The notes: generated by a model from the sequence alone, not told the origin. A stretch of DNA of 16,893 nt from Sulfurimonas sp. (GCA_030646745.1 JAUSKV010000320.1:1-16893); one strand, 5' to 3'. Shown: positions 7,743-14,607, counted from the stretch's first letter. Program-made: numbers and translations.

Positions 7743-7748
7743 ATTATA
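7743..7748 (-). promoter_or_regulatory. -10 box of the ilvE operon
   Basis: TATAAT on the minus strand, about 19 bases before the ilvE ATG. Transcription would begin near 7735, giving a leader of only about a dozen bases that just includes the GGAG site. No clear -35 box is seen. Confidence 0.45.
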
Positions 7749-7855
7749 TTTTTAAAGTTGGGCATTTTATCTAAATTGATGTTTATATTGCATTAATAAA
7801 TACTCTTTCGAAACTTAATCAATTCTGTATTTCTTAATTCTTAAGTTAAATTATA

Positions 7856-7861
7856 TATAAT
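7856..7861 (+). promoter_or_regulatory. -10 box of the desaturase gene
   Basis: A perfect TATAAT on the plus strand within an AT-rich tract, 34 bases before the TTG start. The predicted start is near 7868, a leader of about 28 bases containing AAAGGA. The 171-base gap between ilvE and the desaturase therefore holds two divergent promoters. Confidence 0.5.
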
Positions 7862-7895
7862 TCATAATCTCTGATTCTCATACAAAGGATAAAAT

Positions 7896-9065
7896 TTGAC
7901 ACAAAACTATGCAAGATACGAAGATATTGATAAAGAACAGCTTCAAATTGATATAGAAAAAATAAAAGAAACCATCGGTTCACCGACTGAAGAGGACTTT
8001 CAACATCTGCTCAAATTAGAGAGATGGGGAAGAGGTTCAACAATAGTTGGCTTTTTACTAATACTTTTGATTAGTTATTTAGAAATATCACAATATGGAT
8101 TATCCTCCTTTGGTTTTTGGGGCATTGCAATTTTGGCAGCTACTCTCATTGGTGTCGGAAATGTTTCGAGATGGGCAAATACTACTCATCCGATTTTGCA
8201 CGGAGCGTATGACAAAGTGCCAAATATTCCAATCAAGTACACAAAAGGTGGCTATTCAAGAGGAATAAATAGATATTTTCATTGGCTCGATTGGATAAAA
8301 CCTGAAGCTTGGGAGTATGAACATAACATCATGCATCACTACCATTTAGGAGAAGTCGATGACCCAGATAATGTTGAAAATAATCTTCAGTGGCTCATTC
8401 AATCTAGCATGCCAATGTGGTTAAGATATATCTTTATTTACGCATTTGCCGGAACTTGGAAATTTACTTACTATGCCCCAAACACACTGAGAATTCTGGA
8501 AAATAAAGAGAGACGAAAGAGAAAAGAAGCCGAAGTATCTGATTATGCTTGGAGTCCTTTTAGCAAAAATGGTTTTGAGCTATGGAAAAACTACTACATG
8601 CCTTACACACTTATAAAATTTATACTCATTCCATTTCTATTTTTTCCTCTTGGCATTGAGGCTGTTTTTAATGCTTTTATTATCATTTTAATGGCTGAGT
8701 ACATAGCAAATCTTCACTCATTCTTGGTGATTGTACCAAATCACTCTGCCGAAGATATCTACATGTTTAACGAGCCTCACAAAAGTCAAGGTGAGTTTTA
8801 TCTTAGACAGATTATGGGAAGCGTAAACTACAACACAGGTTCTGACCTTATAGATTTTGCACATGGTTGGTTAAACTATCAAGTTGAGCACCATCTTTTT
8901 CCAAATCTACCACTTTCCCAGTATCAAAAAATGCAACCAATTGTAAAAGAAATTTGCAGAAAACACAATCTAGAATACCGTCAAGAGAGCGTTTTTAAAA
9001 GAGCGTATATGACCATAGAGCTTATGGTTGGAAATGCAAAACTTCTTAGAGTAGATGGGATTTAA
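7896..9065 (+). CDS. Membrane fatty acid desaturase
   Basis: An integral-membrane di-iron desaturase of 389 residues that would introduce double bonds into acyl chains for membrane fluidity, needing oxygen and an electron donor. The three histidine boxes are present: HPILH (98-102), HNIMHHYH (143-150) and QVEHH (329-333), with the extra conserved-looking NLHSFLVIVPNH (272-283). Hydrophobic segments are near 49-61, 73-88, 238-256 and 257-270. The QxxHH third box is typical of front-end and related PUFA-type desaturases, but no cytochrome b5 domain is fused here, so substrate and position are unknown. TTG 7896 has AAAGGA six bases upstream. It is a single gene, divergent from the ilvE operon. 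Its oxygen requirement suits an aerobic or microaerobic host. Confidence 0.9.
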   Translation: MTQNYARYEDIDKEQLQIDIEKIKETIGSPTEEDFQHLLKLERWGRGSTIVGFLLILLISYLEISQYGLSSFGFWGIAILAATLIGVGNVSRWANTTHPILHGAYDKVPNIPIKYTKGGYSRGINRYFHWLDWIKPEAWEYEHNIMHHYHLGEVDDPDNVENNLQWLIQSSMPMWLRYIFIYAFAGTWKFTYYAPNTLRILENKERRKRKEAEVSDYAWSPFSKNGFELWKNYYMPYTLIKFILIPFLFFPLGIEAVFNAFIIILMAEYIANLHSFLVIVPNHSAEDIYMFNEPHKSQGEFYLRQIMGSVNYNTGSDLIDFAHGWLNYQVEHHLFPNLPLSQYQKMQPIVKEICRKHNLEYRQESVFKRAYMTIELMVGNAKLLRVDGI

Positions 9066-9248
9066 CTCCCGCTCTGCGAAATGTCATTGTTTTAAAGATT
9101 GAACTCTGAATTTTTTATAATATTATTTAGAAAAACAAAAGATGTATTTCCAAGTAATGGGCAGAGAAAAGATGGACTATGCCAGTCTTGAAGTGAAATT
9201 TGACTCTATCTCAACTGGCTATGTTATCTAAAATGTAGGTTAAAAAGT

Positions 9249-9267
9249 GAACTTAAAATTTAAGTTC
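9249..9267. repeat. Near-perfect palindrome, 9-base arms with one central base
   Basis: The arms are GAACTTAAA and TTTAAGTTC, separated by a single A. With no loop it fits a protein-binding palindrome better than an RNA hairpin. Confidence 0.6.
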
Positions 9268-9272
9268 TCGTG

Positions 9273-9292
9273 TGATAGGATTTTTCCTATCA
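9273..9292. terminator. Perfect 8-bp hairpin, possible terminator
   Basis: TGATAGGA and TCCTATCA enclose a TTTT loop. Downstream on the plus strand is GAATATTTATTTG, T-rich but not a clean T run. It could end transcription from the desaturase side or from the small unit starting near 9128; the weak tail keeps confidence low. Confidence 0.35.
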
Positions 9293-9332
9293 GAATATTT
9301 ATTTGAACGAAATAGTTAACAGGCTCAAGACA

Positions 9333-9353
9333 TATGCTGAAACATTCAGCATA
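9333..9353 (-). terminator. Hairpin after the cytochrome c gene
   Basis: Perfect 9-bp stem (TATGCTGAA with TTCAGCATA) and a three-base loop, 10 bases beyond the minus-strand stop codon of the cytochrome gene. The following minus-strand bases (TGTCTTG) are only modestly T-rich, so it is a probable stabilising 3' hairpin or weak intrinsic terminator. Confidence 0.4.
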
Positions 9354-9363
9354 CATACTTAAA

Positions 9364-9705
9364 TTATTTTAAACCGTGAACATATTCAGCCACAGCATCA
9401 ATTTCATCCCAAGAAAGGTCAACTAGCTTGCCTTTCATCTGAGCACCATAACCATATTTATTAATACTTCCATATCTATAGTCTTTTAACTCTTTTGCAT
9501 GTTTAACTTTATCCATACCAGCAATTGCAATCGACCCTTCAAAAGCAATCTTTTCGCCTTTCTCACCATGACATGATGCACATTGTTTCTTATAAATTGC
9601 TTCACCATTTGCCGGCAACAACAAACCTGGTTTATATACTGTTGCACTGTCCGCTGCGATTAAAGTAACACTTGCTACCAATACAGAAAGAATAATCTTT
9701 TTCAT
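9364..9705 (-). CDS. Periplasmic monohaem cytochrome c (c553-like)
   Basis: A 113-residue precursor of a small electron carrier. It has a Sec signal peptide (MKKIILSVLVASVTLIAADS, cleavage near 18-19), a single haem-binding CASCH at about residues 42-46, and a likely axial methionine in YGAQMKGKLVDLS (M90). The C-terminal helix SWDEIDAVAEYVHGLK is typical of class I cytochromes c. Such c553-type carriers shuttle electrons to cbb3-type oxidases or periplasmic reductases in Campylobacterota; the partner here is not shown. ATG 9705 has GAGG seven bases upstream and a -10 box at 9738-9743. It is monocistronic and lies between the desaturase and the DUF2231 gene, transcribed away from the sulfur genes. 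Confidence 0.92.
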   Translation of the reverse strand: MKKIILSVLVASVTLIAADSATVYKPGLLLPANGEAIYKKQCASCHGEKGEKIAFEGSIAIAGMDKVKHAKELKDYRYGSINKYGYGAQMKGKLVDLSWDEIDAVAEYVHGLK

Positions 9706-9737
9706 CTTGAAACCTCAAATAATTAAATTTATCTATT

Positions 9738-9743
9738 ATTATA
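9738..9743 (-). promoter_or_regulatory. -10 box of the cytochrome c gene
   Basis: TATAAT on the minus strand, about 32 bases before the ATG, giving a leader of roughly 25 bases. Upstream on the minus strand is a T-rich run and then the 9757-9791 inverted repeat. Confidence 0.5.
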
Positions 9744-9756
9744 ATCAAAAAAATTT

Positions 9757-9791
9757 AATTAACTAAAAAAATATCTTTCTTTTAGTTAATT
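9757..9791. repeat. AT-rich inverted repeat, 12-bp perfect arms
   Basis: AATTAACTAAAA and TTTTAGTTAATT enclose an 11-base loop, followed on the plus strand by TTTTT. It looks like a plus-strand terminator, but no plus-strand gene lies upstream of it. It sits just upstream of the cytochrome promoter, so it could insulate that promoter or bind a regulator. The remainder of the gap, 9792-10084, holds a second inverted repeat (TGCTTTAAA at 9901-9909 with TTTAAAGCA at 9926-9934) and a 10-base palindrome ACTAGCTAGT at 9939-9948, but no gene I can support. Confidence 0.5.
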
Positions 9792-10084
9792 TTTTACAAA
9801 ATGTTACTTTATAACTTAGTATGATACCAATGCCATCTAAAGACAAGCAAAGAAACATTAAATATATAAATATGTTCTTGCTTATTTTATTAGATAAAAA
9901 TGCTTTAAAAGCTTATATGTAGGCGTTTAAAGCAAACAACTAGCTAGTATTAGATGCACCATAAGCATTTACTATTACTAGAAATTACTAACAATTTAAG
10001 CTAAATAAAATCTAAAAAAAAATTTTATATAATTGAATTTGCAAGTGCTCAAATATATTTAAATAAACTTTTTGAATTGAATGT

Positions 10085-10090
10085 TATAAT
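10085..10090 (+). promoter_or_regulatory. -10 box of the DUF2231 gene pair
   Basis: Perfect TATAAT 31 bases before ATG 10122. It lies inside the longer open frame that begins at TTG 10077, which supports choosing the downstream ATG as the start. Confidence 0.5.
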
Positions 10091-10121
10091 TTGGCAAATT
10101 TATAACACGCAAGGATTTATT

Positions 10122-10724
10122 ATGATGTTACATCCAGCTACAGTCCACTTTGCAATGGTTTTACCAATTGTCGCTTCAGTTTTCGGACTTATATACCTTT
10201 TTACAAAAAGTGAGGGGATGTCAAAAATTTCATCACTAACCACACTTTTAGCAGCACTTGCTATGATTGGCGTTTGGTACACGGGAAACGAAGCAGGTCC
10301 ACAAATTTATGATTTTTTAAGTGAGCAAGGGCAGGATGAGTTGATTGAACACAAAACTCTCGGGCTTTATTTGGCAATATCAATAGGTGCCATCGCTCTT
10401 TTAAAAATAGTTGGTTGCAAAATGAAAAAATTTGGACTTGAAACACTTGCCGTGATTTTACTTATTGCAGTAACAGCAACTACTTTTGCTCAGGGCAAAA
10501 TGGGTGGAGAATTAGTTTATAATTACGGTATGCCTTTTAAATCGTATGTGATACAAAAAACACTAAAAAAAGCTTCTACAAGTGCTGAACAGTCTGAAAG
10601 TTCCGATGAAAAAGTAGAGCTTTATGAAGATGCTATTTATGAAATAGAAGCATTCTCACAAAAAGTGGATAAAGTTTATGGAAACCCATTAGTGCAAGAA
10701 GTGCAAAACAAGGGAAAAGAGTAG
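10122..10724 (+). CDS. DUF2231-type four-helix membrane protein
   Basis: A 200-residue inner-membrane protein. It opens MMLHPATVHFAMVLPIVASV, the HPxxVHF signature that begins DUF2231 proteins. Four hydrophobic helices follow at about residues 8-28, 37-55, 77-96 and 104-122; the C-terminal 60 residues are soluble and acidic (AEQSESSDEKVELYEDA). The family's function is unknown to me; paired helix histidines, as at H4 and H9, sometimes bind haem in such proteins, but nothing proves that here. ATG 10122 has AAGGA seven bases upstream; an in-frame TTG at 10077 would put the promoter inside the gene. It is followed two bases later by the next gene, forming a two-gene unit just ahead of SQR. Confidence 0.8.
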   Translation: MMLHPATVHFAMVLPIVASVFGLIYLFTKSEGMSKISSLTTLLAALAMIGVWYTGNEAGPQIYDFLSEQGQDELIEHKTLGLYLAISIGAIALLKIVGCKMKKFGLETLAVILLIAVTATTFAQGKMGGELVYNYGMPFKSYVIQKTLKKASTSAEQSESSDEKVELYEDAIYEIEAFSQKVDKVYGNPLVQEVQNKGKE

Positions 10725-10726
10725 CA

Positions 10727-11104
10727 TTGCTCATTGACATGCAGAATATAACAATACAATTGCACAAAGAATTAAAAAGCTACATTGGCTCTGAAGTCGA
10801 ATTTATTCCTTATTATCCCGGTATGAGTATTCTTGCTTCAAATCTCTACAAAGAGCAGCTAAAAGAAATTTTAAAACATTTAGAAGAAGAAAACGCATCT
10901 AATGCAAAAAGTTTTGAGTTGTATCTTGATACCGTTATAGTTAACATGCAAACTAAGATTAAAAAGTATAAACAATCAATTTATTTTAATGATGAAAATA
11001 TAAAAGATATAGAAAATCAAGGCTATACTATACCATTTTATATTGATGAAAAAAAGAAAGTTTATGTTCTTTTAGGCTTATTAAGCAGAAAAACAGTAGC
11101 GTAA
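10727..11104 (+). CDS. Unknown 125-aa soluble protein
   Basis: I do not recognise this protein. It has 125 residues, no signal peptide and no membrane segment. The middle (about 45-95) is predicted mainly helical, with LKEILKHLEEENASNAKSFE then KTKIKKYKQS-like Lys-rich sequence; the end is a beta-like YVLLGLLSRKTVA. The preferred start is TTG 10727, with AAGAG five bases upstream, just past the DUF2231 stop; ATG 10739 is in frame but has no ribosome site. Tight linkage suggests it works with the DUF2231 membrane protein. A separate promoter follows before SQR, so it need not be co-expressed with sulfide oxidation. Confidence 0.7.
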   Translation: MLIDMQNITIQLHKELKSYIGSEVEFIPYYPGMSILASNLYKEQLKEILKHLEEENASNAKSFELYLDTVIVNMQTKIKKYKQSIYFNDENIKDIENQGYTIPFYIDEKKKVYVLLGLLSRKTVA

Positions 11105-11167
11105 ATAATCAGAATTTTGACATGGGCTTATTTAACTTTAAGGTTGTGCCATTCGTAAAAAAATGTG

Positions 11168-11173
11168 TATAAT
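11168..11173 (+). promoter_or_regulatory. -10 box of the sqr gene
   Basis: TATAAT within GTGTATAATC (11165-11174), the same ten bases found before soxC at 14884-14893. A weak TTGTGC at 11144-11149 is 18 bases upstream. The leader to ATG 11288 is about 108 bases, AT-rich, and contains a perfect 10-base palindrome AGTGTACACT at 11241-11250 that could be an operator. Confidence 0.55.
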
Positions 11174-11287
11174 CGCTATCTATTTAGTTATTTTATTTTT
11201 AAATACTTTTATTTAAGTCTGAAATTAAATATTTTACGATAGTGTACACTTGAATATTGTAAGTTAATTAAGTAAAAAAGGATAGAC

Positions 11288-12763
11288 ATGGATTATAAAT
11301 ATATTAATAAAATGTTAGCAGAGATGGACAAAGATTTATCTTCAAAAGGTCTCAGTAGAAGAGATGCTATGAAGTTGGCGGGTATTTCTGGAGCAAGTCT
11401 TATAATGGGCGGTGCTTCTAACGCTGAAGCATCTACAGAAGCAGCTCCGGCTGTTTCTTCTGCTAAGGGTAAAATAGTAATTGTTGGTGGCGGTCTTGCA
11501 GGTATGTCAACTGCTGCAAGATTAACACTTAATCTTGCAAACCCTGATATTACCGTTATTGAGCCTCAAGCTTTATCGGTGTCTTACCAGCCAGGACAAA
11601 CATTAGTCGCTGCCGGTATTTGGGATGAGAAAGATATTGCTTATAAAAGAGATGACTTTGTTCCAAATGGCGTAAAAATCATCAAAGACAAGGCAATAGG
11701 ATTTGATCCAAATAATAATAAAGTAACAATGGCTAGTGGCGAAGTAGTTTCTTATGACTATTTGATTATTGCGGCTGGCTTACAGCTTGACTTTGAGAGA
11801 ATTAAAGGTTTAGAGGCAGCTGGTAGAGCTTATTCTTCTGGAGACAATTCAAAACTTCTTAAAGTTTTGGGTGATAGTGGAGTGTGTTCAATATATACTG
11901 CCGAGGGTGCGACTAAAACTTGGGAGCAGATGCAAAAGTATGTAGCTCAGGCGAAATCTGGGAAGAAAACGCAATTTGTATTTACAGATCCAGACACACC
12001 GGTTAAATGTGGTGGAGCTCCTAAAAAAATTGTTTATCTTACAAATTCTAGACTTAAAGAAGCTGGTGCAAGAAAAAATGCTGAACTAACATATTACCCG
12101 AACGGTGGATTGATGTTTGGTATTCCAGAATTCCATGACGCTGTTGTAGAGCAATTTAAGAGAGAAGATATTAAGTGGCATTATAGACATAACCTAGTAG
12201 AGGTAGAGCTTGAGAATAAAATTGCTGTTTTTGATTCTAAATGGCAGGAAAAAGGCAGATGGGATCCTATGATGAGAGATTTTGAGGTTATTGGAAAGCA
12301 TGAGAAACTAAGAGTTCCTTATGATTTTTTGCATATCACTCCTCCACAAATAGCTCCAAGAGAAATAGGAGATTCTGATATAGGTTCAGCTGCGGGTTGG
12401 GTACCTGTAAATAAAGAGTCTCTTCAACATATTAAATTTCCAAATATATTCGCTATTGGTGATATTGCTCAGGTGCCAATGGGTAAAACTGGTGGTTCTG
12501 TTAGAAAACAATATAAGGTTCTTGTAGATAACTTGATAGCTAAAATGGAAGGGAAAAAAATGCCATCTAAATATGCTGGTTATACGGTTTGTCCATTGAT
12601 AACAAGTATTGGCACTGTTATGTTAGCCGAATTTGATTGGACTGTTAAGCCAACACCTTCTTTCCCTCTTGATCCACTAGTTGAGAGATGGGTATTTTGG
12701 TTGATGAAAGTATATGCTCTTAAGCCTATGACAATGTATGGAATGCTCTCTGGTAGAGCATAA
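11288..12763 (+). CDS. sqr: Sulfide:quinone oxidoreductase, type II-like, with Tat signal
   Basis: FAD enzyme that oxidises sulfide and passes electrons to the membrane quinone pool. The 491-residue protein has an N-terminal twin-arginine signal (LSRRDAMKLAG at 22-32, hydrophobic 31-48), then the FAD-binding fold KIVIVGGGLAGMS (62-74), the redox cysteine C241 in DTPVKCGGAPKKI, the second FAD motif IFAIGDIAQVP (387-397), and the second redox cysteine C435 in GYTVCPLITS. The segments around both cysteines, and the tail LAEFDW...SFPLD...ERW..WLMK, follow the mitochondrial SQOR/type II pattern rather than type I. C200 may be a third cysteine. The Tat signal places catalysis in the periplasm. ATG 11288 has AAAGGA nearby. 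It is a single gene with its own promoter and terminator, about 2.2 kb before soxC. Confidence 0.88.
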   Translation: MDYKYINKMLAEMDKDLSSKGLSRRDAMKLAGISGASLIMGGASNAEASTEAAPAVSSAKGKIVIVGGGLAGMSTAARLTLNLANPDITVIEPQALSVSYQPGQTLVAAGIWDEKDIAYKRDDFVPNGVKIIKDKAIGFDPNNNKVTMASGEVVSYDYLIIAAGLQLDFERIKGLEAAGRAYSSGDNSKLLKVLGDSGVCSIYTAEGATKTWEQMQKYVAQAKSGKKTQFVFTDPDTPVKCGGAPKKIVYLTNSRLKEAGARKNAELTYYPNGGLMFGIPEFHDAVVEQFKREDIKWHYRHNLVEVELENKIAVFDSKWQEKGRWDPMMRDFEVIGKHEKLRVPYDFLHITPPQIAPREIGDSDIGSAAGWVPVNKESLQHIKFPNIFAIGDIAQVPMGKTGGSVRKQYKVLVDNLIAKMEGKKMPSKYAGYTVCPLITSIGTVMLAEFDWTVKPTPSFPLDPLVERWVFWLMKVYALKPMTMYGMLSGRA

Positions 12764-12768
12764 TTGAT

Positions 12769-12794
12769 AAGAGAAGGAAAAATTTCCTTCTCTT
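12769..12794 (+). terminator. Intrinsic terminator after sqr
   Basis: Ten-base stem (AAGAGAAGGA with TCCTTCTCTT) and a six-base loop, starting six bases after the SQR stop, followed by a pyrimidine-rich run and then TTTTTT. The T run is not immediate, but position and stem make a terminator likely. Confidence 0.55.
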
Positions 12795-12904
12795 TCTCTT
12801 TCTCTCGCTTTTTTATTCTTTCACAAAATAAGAGAATCGTTTTTTTTAGCAAAAATGTTTCTTTAGAAAATTTTAAACAAAAAAATTTATATTCAGGATT
12901 TTAT

Positions 12905-13384
12905 ATGCAAGTAAAATTTGAGTTTGTTATCTATGATGAGATTCTTGATAAATTTGAACAAGATGACAATGTGTATCTTTTTGAGTTGAACGATGAACAA
13001 ACACAAACCTATAATCTTTTAAAAGATAGAGATTTATATTTGTATAATTGGTTCAAAGAGTCTGAATTTTTTACAACTTGGGTAAAAGAAAAAGTATATC
13101 CACAAAAAATAGGTAAAAAGATAGCAATTAGCGTAATTAATGACATTCTTTTTTTAAGATTTTATTTTTTTAAAGTTACAAGCGGCGATACACATTATGA
13201 GTATTTCAAGAAGCTTTTTGATATTTTTCATGAAGCGAATTGGCAAGATAGGGAAGAAGTTGGTGAACAGATTTTAGAACGGCTTATTGTTAAGCGACAA
13301 GAACTTATAATTGAGCTGAAAGAAGATGATGTTAAAGATAGAGATTCTCAACTTAATGGGAATGCTTTAGGAACATTTAAGTAG
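12905..13384 (+). CDS. Unknown 159-aa protein
   Basis: I do not recognise this family. The frame is open back to the SQR stop, but the upstream part crosses the SQR terminator and reads as low-complexity Ser/Phe, so the start is taken as ATG 12905 with AGGA seven bases upstream. The 159-residue product begins MQVKFEFVIYDEILDKFEQD, is rich in Phe, Tyr, Asp, Glu and Lys, has no signal peptide, and ends in a charged disordered-looking tail (KEDDVKDRDSQLNGNALG). The segment ISVINDILFLRFYFFKV (about 80-96) is hydrophobic but probably a buried beta-alpha core rather than a membrane helix. It stands alone between SQR and a small membrane protein. Confidence 0.65.
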   Translation: MQVKFEFVIYDEILDKFEQDDNVYLFELNDEQTQTYNLLKDRDLYLYNWFKESEFFTTWVKEKVYPQKIGKKIAISVINDILFLRFYFFKVTSGDTHYEYFKKLFDIFHEANWQDREEVGEQILERLIVKRQELIIELKEDDVKDRDSQLNGNALGTFK

Positions 13385-13414
13385 AAGTTTATATTTAAAA
13401 TTGTCATGAGCACT

Positions 13415-13435
13415 AAACAAATTACTTGTTTTTTT
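13415..13435 (+). terminator. Weak hairpin with T run after the 159-aa gene
   Basis: AAACAA and TTGTTT form a six-base AT-rich stem with a five-base loop, followed by TTTT, about 30 bases after the stop. The stem is weak. Confidence 0.3.
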
Positions 13436-13480
13436 GCCTAAAAATTCAAATTTCAACGCGTTACTAAACCCCATCAATTG

Positions 13481-13486
13481 TATAAT
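13481..13486 (+). promoter_or_regulatory. -10 box of the small membrane protein gene
   Basis: Perfect TATAAT in TTGTATAATC, 37 bases before ATG 13523; the flanking bases resemble the sqr and soxC -10 regions. Confidence 0.5.
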
Positions 13487-13522
13487 CAAATAAAACTACA
13501 AGAACAATAAAAGGGAAACAAA

Positions 13523-13768
13523 ATGGTAGAAAAATTTAAACTTGCAATAAAAAAAGAGGTTCTTTATTATTTGTTTACACTGTTAGCATTGGCTCTAATA
13601 ATGCATAGTGACCTATTAAGCAATCCATTTTTAAGGTTGCATAATATGTACGAAAAAGGAAACTTTTCCCATCCTTTTTTATACTCTTTTATTATCTATA
13701 GCACAATTCTAATTCTTAGAAAAACAATAGATTTTATAATAGGCGTATTTGAGAAAAAAGCTCATTAA
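13523..13768 (+). CDS. Unknown 81-aa two-helix membrane protein
   Basis: An 81-residue protein with two hydrophobic helices: about residues 12-29 (LYYLFTLLALALIMHSDLL) and 51-66 (FLYSFIIYSTILILRK), joined by a short loop containing RLHNMYEKGNFSHP, with Lys-rich ends. I do not recognise the family and cannot assign a function. ATG 13523 has AAAAGGGA seven to nine bases upstream and a promoter at 13481-13486. Its TAA stop (13766-13768) ends one base before the left inverted repeat of the IS relic, so the gene escaped disruption, or its present 3' end lost whatever followed. No gene on the same strand is close enough to form an operon. Confidence 0.65.
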   Translation: MVEKFKLAIKKEVLYYLFTLLALALIMHSDLLSNPFLRLHNMYEKGNFSHPFLYSFIIYSTILILRKTIDFIIGVFEKKAH

Positions 13769-13769
13769 A

Positions 13770-13784
13770 CTTCTTGCAAAACTC
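13770..13784 (+). repeat. Left terminal inverted repeat of the IS relic
   Basis: CTTCTTGCAAAACTC, matching the inverse of 14606-14620 at 13 of 15 positions; it starts one base after the stop codon of the 81-aa gene. Confidence 0.7.
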
Positions 13785-13818
13785 TAAAAATAGGCACTAA
13801 AAGTGCTATTAAATTTGC

Positions 13819-14607
13819 ATGAGCAAATATGAACAATTAACAAAAAAAGAGCCAAAATTTTTTAAATGATTAATCGGTATAAATAAAGAAACATTTGAAG
13901 CGATGATTGGTGTTTTTAAGTCCTACTAAGATGCATGAAAAAGGCGGTCGTAAAGTTTAATACCCCAAGGGCAGACTTTTCGCTCTTGGGGTATTAAGTC
14001 CTTCTCATGTTTAGCTATTATTGAGGATATCCTACATTAAAACATATTGGCATTGTTTGGTGATGAGATTGATTTAAAATTTGTTATTATTGACGCGACA
14101 GAATCGCCAATACAACGACAAAAACGTGTGACAGTGACATATCTAGCCACTCTAAGAAGAAAGAGAGTACTACTCAGGAAAGAAAAGACACCACCCTCTA
14201 AAAGGTCAAATCGTCATTAATAAAAATTAAAGAATACTATTTACGCATACAGCTAAAGACACGTTGCATGACTTGCGCGAAGCATGCCCTTCTATAGTAA
14301 ACTATCGATAAAACCACAGACATGTGCTTATGTTGATTTAGGATACTTGGGTATCAAAAAGCTCTATGAGAATATTCAAATACTTCATAAAGCTTCAAAA
14401 TTACATCCTTTAACTGCTGTAGAAAAAAGTGAAAATATAGAAAAAGATTCTGCTCGTATTTGTGTAGAGCATGTCAATGCTAAAATTAAAACATTTCAAA
14501 TACTGACACAAAAATATCGTAACTGCAGAAAAAAGTTCAATCTACGATTTAATTTAATATGTGGATTTGTCAATTTCGACCGCGGATTTGAAGTACCCGT
14601 AAAATGA
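13819..14607 (+). pseudogene. Broken IS5/ISL2-type DDE transposase
   Basis: Pieces of one transposase appear in successive frames. From ATG 13819: MSKYEQLTKKEPKFFK, stop, LIGINKETFEAMIGVFKSY, stop at 13927. A +1 shift gives KMHEKGGRKV. A hairpin segment interrupts at 13957-13997. From 14001: LLMFSYY, stop, GYPTLKHIGIVW. From 14059: GDEIDLKFVIIDATESPIQR with the first catalytic Asp at 14092. From about 14168: YYSGKKRHHPLKGQIVINKN. From 14284: VDLGYLGIKKLYEN with the second Asp at 14335, then CVEHVNAKIKTF with the Glu at 14467 and FNLRFNLICGFVNF. The stretch normally lying between HIG and GDEID is missing. The order and motifs are those of ISL2-group transposases. At least four shifts and several stops make it dead. 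The final TGA lies inside the right inverted repeat. Confidence 0.85.
13957..13997. repeat. Strong 41-nt hairpin inside the transposase relic
   Basis: Arms TTAATACCCCAAG (13957-13969) and CTTGGGGTATTAA (13985-13997) are perfectly complementary over 13 bases. A G-T wobble and two more pairs extend the stem to 16, leaving the loop AGACTTTTC. It interrupts the transposase reading frame, is more GC-rich than its surroundings, and is flanked by AGT on both sides. No T run follows on either strand, so it is not a normal terminator. Confidence 0.7.

Larger units (their letters stand above)
9066..9363. other. Structured intergenic region between desaturase and cytochrome c genes
   Basis: Just under 300 bases with no convincing gene. 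A perfect TATAAT at 9116-9121 points rightward to a 29-codon frame at 9142-9231 that lacks a Shine-Dalgarno. Three perfect inverted repeats then follow within about 105 bases (9249-9267, 9273-9292 and 9333-9353). The arrangement could be a small transcribed unit ending in hairpins, or simply back-to-back terminators of the converging desaturase and cytochrome genes. Confidence 0.5.

Noticed and set aside
9830..9922. 30-codon frame beginning MPSKDKQRNIKYIN
   Set aside because: No ribosome site, AT-rich, not recognisable, and it overlaps an inverted repeat; too weak to call a gene.
10077..10121. TTG 10077 as start of the DUF2231 protein
   Set aside because: It has no Shine-Dalgarno, would contain the TATAAT box, and places 15 non-family residues before the conserved MLHPATVHF start.
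9066..10121. CRISPR or tandem repeat array suggested by the many short repeats
   Set aside because: The inverted repeats differ in sequence and there is no regular repeat-spacer period.
12764..12904. N-terminal extension of the 159-aa protein back to the sqr stop
   Set aside because: The extension translates the sqr terminator hairpin and a low-complexity Ser/Phe run; ATG 12905 has a proper ribosome site.
14284..14607. Independent 107-aa gene starting MPFYSKLSIK
   Set aside because: It is the C-terminal third of the broken transposase (DLGYLGIKKLYEN, VEHVNAKIKTF); there is no ribosome site before its ATG.
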